DNA of 64,000 nucleotides from positions 5,290,708 to 5,354,707 of the forward strand of contig JARWKL010000007.1 in assembly GCA_029961685.1 (NCBI GenBank), given 5' to 3'. Position numbers and translations under genes: made by a program. Numbering within the stretch: position 1 is the stretch's first letter; every line of letters begins with the position of its first letter. Positions 10,470 through 21,364 of the stretch are shown here, piece after piece. This DNA comes from Aristolochia californica. Taxonomy: Eukaryota > Streptophyta > Magnoliopsida > Piperales > Aristolochiaceae. The notes under the pieces are model-generated. The model was not told where the DNA came from. It saw nothing but the letters and a program-made list of their open reading frames with translations, and ran no database searches.

Positions 10470-10547
10470 TTGGGTGTGCTGAAAACTGTTTGCGTGTCAA
10501 AGACGGCATTGGGTGAGCTCAGAATTGTTTGCGTGTCAAAGACGGCT
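10470..10547 (-). promoter_or_regulatory. Two tandem 39-bp promoter units upstream of GST copy 2
   Basis: Units 10470-10508 and 10509-10547 share a GTTTGCGTGTCAAAGACGGC core, which reads on the gene strand as GCCGTCTTTGACACGCAAAC. They differ at several positions in the first half, so the duplication is not recent. They lie about 120-200 bases upstream of the ATG. The core has a TTGAC half-site reminiscent of WRKY targets, but no regulator can be assigned from sequence alone. Confidence 0.5.
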
Positions 10548-11305
10548 ACACTCGTTAAATAAGCTCGAATATAATTTAAAATCAATAGTCAATGGAGTAG
10601 CTTTGTCAGTTTTCCCGAGTTTGAACAACCGATCGTAAATTAATTTGAGCTAAGTTGGTAAAGACTATTTGAGCCATTGTTGTATAAGTAGCGTATATAG
10701 GATTGGGTGTGATTATTATTTGTACTTGAATTGCTATTATATTTGTGTCTAACTATAAGCAAGGTACCCTTGTAGTCTCGTCAAACCTTAACAAGACAAG
10801 ACCATCCTCCCTTAAGTAAATTGAGGAAGGCTTGCGTGGCTATGAATCCTTAGTTGATGTTATTGCGAGTCATAAGTCCTTGTGAAGGTAAGTGGTGCTT
10901 AAAATCCCTTTGTTGGGTTTTGGTTCGTGTATCTAGTGAGCTGTTGTAAAATCCCTATGTGAGAGTCTAGTTGGTTGATAGAAAATTTCTTGGTAGTCGG
11001 TCTACATAGGATAACCTAGTTTGTTGTTGTATTAATATGTGAGGATGAGCTTTGTAAATTGACTATTGTGGTCAATTGAGTGGAATAAGTCCCTTATAGT
11101 ATTATAATTGGCCTAAGAAGTAATGTATTGTTAGTGTCACTTGACAACCCTAACATAGTGAATTAAATCCTAGGTGTAAATACCTTGGGAGTGGATAAAC
11201 AATACAAGAGACTGTCAAATTGTGAACTACTATAAATCATTGCATGTCTATTATGTGTTAGTCTTTAAACTACTCCTTGTGCTTGAATCTTGAGTTTAAT
11301 AATTA
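10548..11305. other. Distal upstream region of copy 2 with the empty hAT site
   Basis: Noncoding. It holds the TATA-like motif seen in other copies (about 10695) and the single GCTATGAA (10839-10846) that is the pre-insertion state of the hAT target. It ends where the shared intergenic unit is abruptly replaced by Harbinger interior sequence at about 11306. Confidence 0.7.
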
Positions 11306-11450
11306 TATTATACATTTTCAATTAATATTGACTAATTTTTATATTAATCTAAAATTATTTAGTTATAGGAAGTGATGTTGCCTTGAAGTATGAATAAAAC
11401 ATTGAACTGATTAAAATTTTCGAGTGTGTACATTCCGAAGGTCATTTGAC

Positions 11451-11866
11451 CTAATCAGAATGAAGTTTGAGGATTGAATCCAACACCTTGTTGAAATACT
11501 TACTTATGGTCCAGTTTGATCTATTAAACATCTCTGTTGTGACACTATAAGATTGTTGTTGACCAACAGTTTGGAGGAAATATGCAAGTTGTTCTTCAAC
11601 TGAAATGGTCTTTGTGGCTGATAAAAACCCTTTACTAGTAAGTATATCTGCCAATTTGTGAAATACCAGTTGATTCATCCTGTAAACTTTCCGAAATTTA
11701 ACTAGTGATTTGTCTAGTGCCTTTTGCAAATACAATGAACCATTCATCCCACAAGAACGTGGTACACATCTGTTGCAATGGTACATATAATATCTTCCCA
11801 TGGCGATAAACAAAGTTGTGAATGCAACCATAGTTGCAACCTGTTTTCGTCTGTCATAGAATCCAT
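11451..11866 (-). pseudogene. Harbinger transposase N-terminal fragment, P2
   Basis: Homologous to the first exon of the transposase at 18458-18970 (MYHCNRRVPRSCG region and SVEEQLAYFLQTVGQQQSYS). A one-base deletion near 11848 shifts the frame just after the start codon (ATG at 11864-11866), and the reading frame ends at 11451. No DDE catalytic exon follows, because that part of the element has been deleted. It represents roughly the DNA-binding N-terminal region typical of plant PIF/Harbinger transposases. Confidence 0.85.
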
Positions 11867-12193
11867 GGAAATCTACAAATTCAATCGCCTAAATGTCATA
11901 ACATAAGTAAACATCAATCTTCAATCATAACTTGTTTGCAATCACACCTATACACAACCATATTCATCCACATTCCCAAATTCTACATTCAATCACATCC
12001 CTAGGCAACCATATTCATTTAACTGTCCACATCCATAGTCATCTACCATATTCATCCATGCAATATATAAAAACAACAACATATCAAATTTAAATACTAA
12101 CCATATTAATAAGTCTTGCAACATCAGAATTCAAACATCATACCTAATACATAAAATATTCCAAAAGAATAATGTACTTATAATGCATTACAA

Positions 12194-13169
12194 TTAATTT
12201 TCAAAACAAAATTTAAGCCACTTGACCCGCTCTTCCACTGTCATCTCCGCAAACATGACTTTCTTACTTGGCGTATCCAACCATAAAGGAGCGCGAAACT
12301 TCAATTTTGCAGACATGTCCGGGATTTCGCTGAGGGCTTTAACCCAATCTCTTTCAATTTTGGGCTCTCACTTTAGGCTTCATCATGAAATTCTTAAATG
12401 TCTGAGCTATTCGATCCATTGCATCAATGAATCTACTAGTGTCGTCATCGGGCATTTCAATTCTCTTTTTACGACGACTTGAAGATGACTGCTTACTTCT
12501 TTCAAATTGATTACCTGGAGACTCATCCATGCTTAATAATGGCGATGGAGTATCCCTAACTATATCAAAATCCACGAGCGCATCCATCGGGACATGTTCC
12601 GATTCACGGAAGAGTTCATCGCCCTGATCTACAAAGGTTGCACCTCCTGACCCTACGGCTATTGTGTTTCCCACCACGATAGCTAATTTGTCGTACAGGG
12701 GGCAGCCTTCACATTTGTACTTCTCAACAACTCTATGCTCCTACAAGAATAAAACATCATTTATACGTCTTGGAATAGAGTTATACTAACGCGGAAAACA
12801 TAAAAAATATTTTATAGTACATCATGATTTACTGACCTTTATGTAGTCAAGCTATACAAAATTACATGCAGTAACTCGTTGTGAGGTTGCATCCCAACCG
12901 AACCCACTAGTGTTGATATAGCTCGTTATTGCTTGGTATGTTTTCTTCCATGATTTTGTTCGATTCTTCACCTACTCAATAGTTTTTTTATTGACTACGT
13001 CTTCATTGAACTTATTGACATAGTCCATATATAGCTCATGTTTCCATACCCTGTTAGGCAACTTGTTCCCTAGATTAACCTGCTCGACCAAGAGATCGAG
13101 CATTTTGCTATCTTCTTCGAAGGTCCAAATATCATATGGTCAACCAGTTGGTTGTCTTCTTGCAGCCAT
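12194..13169 (-). pseudogene. Harbinger ORF1 (Myb/SANT-like), broken, P2
   Basis: In this superfamily ORF1 is a Myb-like DNA-binding partner of the transposase. The first exon starts at 13169 and carries the SANT-like helix region (WTFEEDSKMLDLLVEQVNLG). The second, from about 12736, contains EGCPLYDKLAIVVGNTIA and an acidic/Ser-rich tail. Lesions include TGA replacing an Arg codon near 13142 (private to P2 and P8), TAG near 12971, TAG in place of an expected Trp near 12853 (also in P3 and P4), and a 2-bp deletion near 12370 that truncates the C terminus. Confidence 0.8.
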
Positions 13170-13560
13170 GTATAATCTAAATCCGAGACGGTCCATATGG
13201 AAAAAACTTTATCAGACAACCTTTACCTGTCACAGAAACACAAACCATAAAAAATAGAATACCATGTGGTGGATATGTACAACACCCGAATCTCCTCACC
13301 ACATGGCAAAAACATTCCATAGCAATTCAAATATTCTCAACAATATTCTCAAACATTTCAAAATTAATTAAACTATTTTCACTACTGCATATGCACTAAA
13401 CAATGAGAAAACACACACATCAAGTCCAAATTCACCGAACACCCCTAGAAGAGCCCCATATAACTTCGTAGTCACTACGAACTGTACCTCGTCCGTGATG
13501 GGGGTCGGGTTTCGTTGGCTAATGGACGCCCGTGTAGGCGACTTAGCCTTGTTTGAATTG

Positions 13561-14100
13561 GACTAAAAAACCCCAAATGAAACCTAAACCATAAACCCTC
13601 AAACCCTAAAGTCATACCCTATCACCTACTAAACTCTAAACCCTAAACACTAATTCCATAACATAATACCCTAAACCCTAGACCCCCTAAACCATAGAAG
13701 CCCTAAACCCTAAACCCAAAAAACCCTAGAGCTTAAAAACTAAAAACCCCCGAAACCTTAAAAACCCTAAACCCTATCACCTACTAAACTCTAAACCCTA
13801 AACACTAATTCCAGAACTTAATACCTTAAAAGCCCTAAACCCTATACCCTAAATCCAGACCCTAAACCCAAAAAACCCTAGAGAAAACACAAAACCCCCA
13901 AAACCTTAAAAACCCTAAACCCCCTAAACCTTAAAAACTCTAATCCCTAAAATACCCTAAATCCTTAACCATAAACCCTAAACCCTAATTACAGAACCCA
14001 TAAATACCGAGCACCAAACCCTAAAAATAATCCCTAACACGAATCATGAATTTAGACCCTAAATCGTAACCCTAAATCCCACAATTATGCACAAATAACC
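13561..14100. repeat. Degenerate telomere-like CCCTAAA tract in P2
   Basis: CCCTAAA, CCCTAAAC and variants recur dozens of times in about 540 bp, mixed with AACCTTAAAA and ACCTACTAAACT motifs. The register drifts and the repeats are not a clean array. It lies upstream (gene sense) of the ORF1 start and is present in every Harbinger copy. It looks like an expanded telo-box region of the element's own promoter rather than a relic chromosome end. Confidence 0.8.
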
Positions 14101-14289
14101 CCTAATTAGGCACTGAAGATAAAATTAAATCAATTAAAACACTAATTTGGGGAAAACCGAAGCCGAAGGGTGAAATCGATGTCGAATGGGGAAATCGATG
14201 CCTAACGAAGTAGAAATTAAGCAATTGATGCCCAAATATCAAAATCAAAGAAAATTGAAATCGAAATGTGGAAATCGAACGAAATCGAA

Positions 14290-14700
14290 AAGTATTTTGG
14301 GGGAAAGGAGAATAGCCAAAGAGAGAAGAGAGTGGGAGGCTGAAAGTGAGAAGAGAGGGAGAAGAGAGAGAAGAAAGGGAGGTCGAGAGGGATAAGAGAG
14401 GGAGAAGAGAGAGAACAGAGAAAAGAAAGGGAGGTCGAGAGGGATAAGAGAGAGAGAAGCGAGAGAGAAAAATGGAGAGCGAGTCCGAGAGAAGAGAGAG
14501 AGGCATAGAGACCAGAGAGGGGGTGCGAGAGTCCGAGAGAAGACTGAGAGACAGATGTCGGAGACGAGAGGGAGTAGAGACGGAGGCCGGAGACGACAAT
14601 CCCAGAGAAGAGAGGCAACAACGACGTCGGGGGCGCAGGGAGACGAGAGAGGGAGTGCGGGAGAGGGAAAGAAAAAAAGGAAAATGAGGATGCGCGAGAG
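14290..14700. repeat. Polypurine (GAGAGA/GGGAG) tract in P2
   Basis: About 400 bases on the plus strand are almost all purine: GAGAGAAG, GGGAGGTCGAGAGG and related units in irregular tandem order. Both strands have long open frames here as a by-product of composition, with no recognisable protein. The strand asymmetry is like that of H-DNA or triplex-prone GA tracts and GAGA-type promoter regions. Confidence 0.8.
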
Positions 14701-14730
14701 GAAGGGGGTGCTAGGAGGAAGCGTCGCGCG

Positions 14731-14778
14731 TCCTTCATCTCAAAGAAGATCAAATATGGCCTTCTTTGAGATGAAGGA
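14731..14778. repeat. Perfect 18-bp inverted repeat (hairpin) in P2
   Basis: The arms TCCTTCATCTCAAAGAAG (14731-14748) and CTTCTTTGAGATGAAGGA (14761-14778) are exact complements around a 12-base loop (ATCAAATATGGC). Arms and loop are unchanged in P3 and P4, although neighbouring sequence differs. It sits about 80 bp inside the right end of the element. Confidence 0.85.
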
Positions 14779-15019
14779 TTTTAAACCGTGAAGGCATCCA
14801 GATGAAATGTCATATGCATTCCACTGACGACTTCAAGTGTTGAAGGGCGCACCCCCTAATATGTGAAACATAAGATAAAACATATTTGATTGAATAGAGA
14901 ACTTGCTAAACTAACCAATCCATTTGTTGCTTGAAGGCTGAATTGAGTTTCATTTCTACTAAACTTTCATAACTTGATAAAATTTACTTTAAAACATTAT
15001 TATTCCAGTTATGATACCT

Positions 15020-15268
15020 TGTTAAATTCTAAAATTTAATCCATGAATAACTTGGTTTGAGAAGAAGAAAAAAACAAAAGATGAGAAGGCGAGAGGAGGA
15101 GTTGGAGAGAAAAATTTGAAGGGTTAAGAGAGAGCCCATGAATGAACTCCGCCTTCTCTCTTTCTTATTTATATATGTGGGACATGGATACCCTAATACA
15201 TAAGAGTAAAAATAACATTTTAACTAACTACTAATTATAGGATTATGCCACTCACTCTCAAAAAAACA
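15020..15268 (-). repeat. LTR-like segment downstream of GST copy 3
   Basis: This is a 249-bp counterpart of 183-431. It starts 11 bases beyond the present stop codon of copy 3, because that copy lost the usual stop. Confidence 0.45.
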
Positions 15269-15279
15269 TTGTTAACTTT

Positions 15280-16111
15280 TTACGTAGTATAGGGCAACAA
15301 GGGAGTGTAAACTGATGAGCTAGTGAATTTCTCACGGTAACCTTGAAGATGAGCAAGCAGTTTGTCTCTGGGTGGCAGGATTGCTTTCACCGAGTCAGTA
15401 TCAAGGAAATCTTGGAACCACCTCTTCAGCTCGGGAAAATCTCTCTCGTCAACCAGTGTCTTGCCAAGAACTTCTTCGCTGAGGGGAACCCAGTAGGCAA
15501 ACCAACCAGCGATTATGTCCACAAAGCCTATGCTCTCCCCTCCAAGGAACCTCTTCCCGTGAAGACCTCTTTCAAATACCTTCATGGATTCTTGTACTTC
15601 TTTGATGGCTTTCTCTTGATCTTCCCCAACAGTGGAAAAAACACTAAAAAGCGCCGGTAGGCACTGCACAAGGAAATTTCTGCAACCCGTGAGTGTTGGA
15701 GAACTTCATATAACCATGTTTTTATGGTCCGTTTGTTTCTTTCGACCTATATATCGCCGATCATCACATAAAAAATTAAAAATAGCAGTCGCTTACCTTT
15801 TCTTCTGCATATTTAGCCCAGAACCGAGTCATTGCGCGGTCGTAAGGATCCTCCGGCAACAAGGGATTATTCTTCCATGTTTCATCAATGTATTCTATGA
15901 TCACAAGAGACTCAGCAATTGATTTCTCACCGTGAACAAGAACTGGAACCTTTTTGTGAACAGGGTTGTATTGCAACAGAAGAGGACTCTTGTTAGCTAG
16001 GTCTTCTTCCACGTACTCGTACTCAATCCCTTTGAGGTGCAGAGCCCATCGAACCCGCAGAGCATAGGGGCTTAACCACATTCCAAATAGTTTGACTGTT
16101 TTTCCAGCCAT
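15280..16111 (-). CDS. GSTU: Tau-class glutathione S-transferase, copy 3, stop codon lost
   Basis: Exon 1 is complement(15797..16111) and exon 2 is complement(15280..15663). The usual TAG stop has become TAC, so the frame reads nine residues further (YTPLLPYTT) to a TAA. This gives 232 residues instead of 223. Catalytic and glutathione-site residues are all present; residues 167-168 are Ser-Glu, and Leu follows Ser68 as in copies 1 and 7. A Phe-to-Leu change lies just before GGESIGFVD. The C-terminal helix of tau enzymes borders the substrate pocket, so the added tail could alter activity. This is inference. Confidence 0.9.
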
Positions 16112-17716
16112 TTCTTTCTTCTTCTATGTTCTGTATCTTCGTCTCGGATGCAACTGTGGTTAAAACTTGGATGCCTTTTATATGCCATTGTCGATGTGAC
16201 ACGAGCACTGAAAGTCCAAGATATCCGACATCTGCCTTCTTGGGTGTGCTGAAAATTGTTTGCGTGTCAAAGACGGCTAGACTCGTTAAATAAGTTCGGA
16301 TATAATTTAAAATCAATAGTCAATGGAGTAGCTTTGTCAGTTTTCCCAAGTTTGATCAACCGATCGTAAATTTACTTTGAGCTAAGTTAGTAAAGACTAT
16401 TTGAGCCATTGTTGTACAAGTAGCGTATATTGGATTGGGTGTGATTATTATTTGCACTTGCTAGATTTACTTAATATAGAGAAAACTATTATATTTGTGT
16501 CTGGTCAAACCTTAACAAGACAAGACCATCTTCCCTTTAAGTAAATTGAGGAAGGCTTGTGTGGCTATGAAGCCTTATTAGATGTTATTGCAAGTCATAA
16601 GTCCTTGTGAAGGTAAGTGGTGCTTAAAAACTCTTTATTGGGTTTTGGTTCGTGTATCTAGTGAGCTGTTGTAAAATCCCTTGTGAGAGTTAGTTGGTTG
16701 ATAGAAAATTTCTTGGTAGTTGGTCTACATAGGATAACCTAGTTTGTTGTTGTATTAATATGTGAAGATGAGCTTTGTAAATTGACTATTGTGGTCAACT
16801 GAGTGGAATAAGTCCCTTATAGTATTATAATTGGCCTAAGAAGTAATGTATTGTTAGTGTCACTTGACAACCCTAACATAGTGAATTAAATCCTAGGTGT
16901 AAATACCTTGGGAGTGGATAAACAATACGAGAGACTGTCAAATTGTGAACTACTATAAATCATTGCATGTCTATTATGTGTTAGTCTTTAAATTACTCCT
17001 TGTGCTTGAATCTTGAGTTTAATAATTACATTATGCAGTTGAATTTTTATACTAGGTTACATACACATTTAAAAAGTGTTGAACAAAAGAATCAAAAGAA
17101 GCTAAAAATTACTAATAATATTCATGAACGGTCAAACTTATGTAGTCAAAATTTTCCTTTTGGGATTCTCTGTCCCAAGACATACTTAATGCACCTCATT
17201 AGTAACGTAAGTATTTACTATTATTAAAATTATCTTAATAGAGATCTTGAAAGCAATACTAATATGACCTATCTATATGATTACTAGCTCATGAGTAAAA
17301 TTTTAAGCATTTTCTCTATCGACTCTTAAAGCTTCCACAATCACCCTCAAGCTCACTTACATTTTGAAATCAAATGTGGAAATTGAATTTGCTGTTTTGA
17401 ACAAGCATATCCCAACAATTATGAATTTTTAGGTTTTTTTGCTTTCAGATTTTGTGTGGATAACATTTTTCTTGCTAGAATTATTGTTCTCATACTTTGA
17501 AACTATATTCTTCATTCTAGCATCAAATTCAAAAGGGGTTTTGTCATAGTATGAAAATTTTGGGACTGAATTTTTAAAATCCAACTATCTATGAGTATGT
17601 ATTTTGAAATCGATTGATTATGCTTGGTCAAGTATATTCGAACTAGAGCGCTCTTTGAAATCAATTTGCATTGTTTAGATTTAAACTTTTTAAATTTGCT
17701 AATGAGGGACTACCAA
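16112..17716. other. Upstream and intergenic unit of GST copy 3, empty hAT site
   Basis: Noncoding. It has one copy of the 39-bp promoter motif (about 16240-16278), the TATA-like motif and an empty hAT target GCTATGAA (16564-16571) followed by GCCTTATT, as on the right flank of the hAT insertions. It carries the most complete version of the intergenic unit before a Harbinger insertion, ending GCTAATGAGGG. Confidence 0.65.
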
Positions 17717-17767
17717 ACCTTTTATGCTATTTGGAAGCCTCTTCTATTGTGGTTGTTGCTATTATTG

Positions 17768-18970
17768 TCAATGTAGTATGGTCCATATAGTAAATGTATC
17801 ATTATAATCCTCTTCACGTATATAATTGTGCAATATGCAACAAGCATGTACAACTTTCACCTGGATCTTAAAAGAAAATGGAGGAGTGCCTTTTAACATT
17901 TGAAATCGAGCTTTTAAAGCACCAAAAGTTTGCTCAATAATATTCCTTAAAGATGAGTGTATTTGGTTGAATGATTCTTTTTCATTTTTAGGAATATTAT
18001 CTCCAAATTCTTGCAGATGATACCGGGTTCCTCGATATGGAGCCAAAAATCTCGGAGGATTTGTATAACCAGCATCGACTAGATAATATTTTCCTATAAT
18101 AGAAATTATATACCACATAAAATAATTTTAGATAAAATAGATAAAAAAATGGCTGCATAAAAATATATTACTTACCTTTAGGTACAAAGATTTTATCTCA
18201 GCGAGTCAATGCATCCTTCAGTACACGGGAATCAGCTGCTGATCCCTCCCATCTAGCAAGTACATAAGTGAATTGCATGTCAAATGAACATGCTACCATC
18301 ACATTTACAGAGAGATAACCTTTTCTATTCCAGAACCTTGGTTGATCTTCAAGTGGAATGTTCGCTTTGATATGAGTTCCATCAATAGCTCCAATACAAT
18401 CCTAGTTATACATTTTCAATTAATATTGACTAACTTTTCATATTAATCTAAAATTATTTAGTTATAGGAAGTGATGTTGCCTTGAAGTACGAATAAAACA
18501 TTGAACTGGTTAAAATCTTCGACTATGTGCTTTCTAAAGGTCGTTTGATTGACGTAATTAGAGTGAAGTTTGAGGATTGAATCTAACACCTTGTTGAAAT
18601 ACTTACTTGTGGTCCAGTTTGATCTATTAAACATCTCTGTTGAGACACTATAAGATTGTTGTTGACCAACAGTTAGGATAAAATATGTAAGTTGTTCTTC
18701 AACAGAGATAGTCTTTGTGGCTGATAAAAACCCTTTACTAGTAAGTATATCTCCCAATTTGTGAAATACCAGTTGATTCATCCCGTAAACTTTCTGAAAT
18801 TTAACTGGTGATTTGTCTAGTGCCTTTTGAAAATACGATGGACCATTCATCCCACAAGAACGTGGTACACGTTTGTTGCAATGGTACATATAGCATCTTC
18901 CCATGGGGATAAACAAATTTATGAATGCAACCATAGTTGCAACCTGTTCTTCGTCTGTCATAGTATCCAT
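17768..18970 (-). pseudogene. Harbinger DDE transposase, three exons, P3
   Basis: Exon 1 runs from ATG at 18970 to about 18465. Exon 2 is complement(18176..18401). Exon 3 is complement(17768..18093). The splice sites are consistent (CTAG acceptor, GTAAGTAA donor, TATAG acceptor; phase 1 between exons 2 and 3). The catalytic triad can be followed: Asp in CIGAIDGTH and Asp in WEGSAADSR (exon 2), and Glu in IIEQTFGALKAR (exon 3). The GYTNPPRFLAPYRGTRYHL motif is typical of the plant DDE_4 group. A TGA in exon 2 near 18198 (after ALTR) breaks the frame. This is the only copy in the window that keeps the catalytic exons. Confidence 0.9.
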
Positions 18971-19281
18971 GGAAAGCTACAAATTCAATCGCCTAAATGT
19001 CATAAACACAAGTAAACATCAATCTTCAATCATAACCTATTTGCAATCACACCAATACACAACCATATTCATCCTTATTCCCACATCTGACATTCAATCA
19101 CATCCCTACGCAACCATATCCATAGTCATCTACCATATTCATTCATGCAATATATAAACACAACAACATATCAAATTTAAATACTAACCATACTAATAAG
19201 TCTTGCAACATCAGAATTCAAACATCATACCTAATACATAACAATATTCCAAAAGAATAGTGTATTTATAAAGCATTACAA

Positions 19282-20259
19282 TTAATTTTCAAAACAAAAT
19301 TTAAGCCACTTGACCCGCTCTTCCACTGTCATCTCCGCAAACATGACCTTCTTACTTGGCGTATCCAACCATAAAGGAGCGCGAAACTTTAATTCTGCAG
19401 ACATGTCCAGGATTTCCCTGAGGGCTTTGACCCAATCTCTTTCAATATTGGGCTCTTTCTCTTTAGGCTTCATCATGAAATTCTTAAATGTCTGAGCTAT
19501 TCGATCCATTGCATCAATGAATCTACTGGTGTCATCATCGGGCATTTCAGTTCTCTTTCTACTACGACTTGAAGATGACCGCTTACTTCTTTCAAATTGA
19601 TTACCTGGAGACTCATCCATGCTTAATAATGGCGATGGAGTATCCCTAACTATATCAAAATCCTCGGGCTCATCCATCGAGACATGTTCCGATTCATGGA
19701 TGAGTTCATCGCCCTGATCTACAAAGGTTGCACCTCCTGACCTTACGGCTATTGTATTTCCCACCACCACAGTTAATTTGTCGTACAGGGGGCAGCCTTC
19801 ACGTCTATACTTCGTAGCAACTCTATGCTCTTACAAGAATAAAACATCCTATATATGTCTTGAAATAGAGTTATACTATCACGAAAAACATAAAAAATAT
19901 TTTATAGTACATCACGATTTACTGACCTTTATGTAGTCAAGCTATACAGAATTACATGCAGTAACTCGTTGTGTGGTTGCATCTCAACCGAACCCACTAG
20001 TGTTGATACAGCTCGTTACCGTTTGGTATATTTCTTTCCATGATCTTGTTCGATTCTTCATCTACTCAACAGTTTTTTTATTGACTGCGTCTTCATTTAA
20101 CTTATTAACATAGTCCATATATACCTCATGTTTCCATACCCTATTAGGCAACTTGTTCCCTAGATTAACCTGCTCGACCAAGAGATCGAGCATTTTGCTA
20201 TCGTCTTCGAAGGTCCAAATGTCATATGGTCGACCAGTTGGTTGTCTTCTTGCAGCCAT
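19282..20259 (-). pseudogene. Harbinger ORF1 (Myb/SANT-like), broken, P3
   Basis: The first exon starts at 20259 and encodes the SANT-like region (RPYDIWTFEDDSKMLDLLVE). It meets TAG at 20062, TGA near 19985 and TAG near 19949. The second exon (about 19830 to 19282) is open and encodes EGCPLYDKL, a Ser/Arg-rich basic patch (SSSSRSRKR) and a C-terminal region ending WLKFCFEN. Its second-exon acceptor reads TAAG where P2 has TAG. Unlike P2, the 13142-type Arg codon and the C terminus are intact. Confidence 0.8.
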
Positions 20260-20649
20260 GTATAATCTAAATCCGAGATGGTCCTCATGGAAAAAACTTT
20301 ATCAGACAACCTTTACCTGTCACGGAAAGACAAACCATAAAAAAATAGAATACCATGTGGTGGATATGTATAACACCCGAATCTCCTCACCACATGGCAA
20401 AAATATTCCATAGCAGTTCAAAAATTCTCAACAACATTCTCAAACATTTCAAAATTAATTAAACTATTTTCACTACTTCATATGCACTAAACAATGAGAA
20501 AACACACACATCAAGTCCAAATTCACCGAACACCCCTGGAAGAGCCCTATATAACTTCGCAGTCACTACGAATTGTACCTCGTCAGTGATGGGGGTCGGG
20601 TTTCGTTGGCTAATGGACGCCCGTGTAGGTGACTCAGCCTCGTTTGAAT

Positions 20650-21190
20650 TGGACTAAAAACCCCCTAATAAAACATTAACCATAAACCATCAAACCCTAA
20701 AGTCAAACCCTATCGCCAACTAAACTCTAAACCCAAAACACTAATTCCATAACATAATACCCTAAACCCTAGACCCCCTAAACATTAGAAGCCCTAAACC
20801 CTAAACCCAAAAAACCCTGGAGCTTAAAAACTCGAAACCCCCAAAACCTTAAAAACCCTAAACCCTATCACCTACTAAACTCTAAACCCTAAACACTAAT
20901 TCCAGAACTTAAGACCTTAAAAGCCTTAAACCCTACATCCTAATTCCAGACCCTAAACCCAAAAAACCCTAGAGCTTAAAAACACAAAACCCCCAAAACC
21001 TTAAAAACCATAAACCCCTTAAACCTTAAAAACCCTAATCCCTAAAATACCCTAAATCCTTAACCATAAACCCTAAACCCTAATTACAGAACCCTTAAAT
21101 ACCGAGCACCAAACCCTAAAAATAATCCCTAACACGAATCAAGAATTTAGACCCTAAACCGTAACCCTAAATCCCACAATTATGCACAAA
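20650..21190. repeat. Degenerate telomere-like CCCTAAA tract in P3
   Basis: This is the counterpart of 13561-14100 with local differences in repeat number and register. The right part (21050-21180) is closely conserved between elements, while the left part is more variable. Confidence 0.8.
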
Positions 21191-21364
21191 TAACCCCCAA
21201 TTAGGCACTGAAGATAAAATTAAATCAAATAAAACACTAATTTGGGGAAAATCGAAGCCGAAGGGTGAAATCGATGTCGAATGGGGAAATCAATGCCTAA
21301 TCGAAGTAGAAATTAAGCAATTGATGCCCAAATGTCAAAATTGAAGAAAATCGAAATCGGAAGG

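Larger units (their letters stand above)
290..13749. repeat. First copy of about 50.25-kb-period segmental duplication
   Basis: This block contains GST copies 1 and 2, a hAT element and a Harbinger element, in the same order as 50539-64000. The offset is 50,249 at GST copy 1 and 50,251 after a poly-T length difference near 2440. Only scattered single-base and homopolymer differences are visible by eye. The predicted GST proteins of copies 1 and 7, and of copies 2 and 8, are identical. The similarity runs off the right edge of the window. Confidence 0.93.
11306..14857 (-). mobile_element. PIF/Harbinger element P2, left end deleted
   Basis: This is the same element as 17717-21918, but it starts in its interior. 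The left terminus and the two C-terminal transposase exons are missing, and the flank is joined within a TTATA microhomology. P4 and P8 have the same junction. It retains the transposase N-terminal part, the Myb/SANT ORF1, the CCCTAAA-rich tract, the polypurine tract and the hairpin. It cannot encode a transposase. Confidence 0.85.

Noticed and set aside
13561..14100. A relic chromosome end or true telomere fusion
   Set aside because: The repeats are degenerate, sit in the same position in each Harbinger copy, and are flanked by element sequence on both sides.
13561..14100. CRISPR-like array in the regularly repeated CCCTAAA tract
   Set aside because: The context is a plant nuclear genome. 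The repeats are 7-mers without unique spacers, and no cas genes are present.
14102..14753. Long overlapping frames on both strands in the polypurine and telomere-like tracts
   Set aside because: They arise from biased composition; the Ser/Leu/Pro-rich or Arg/Glu-rich products look like low-complexity translation with no domain.
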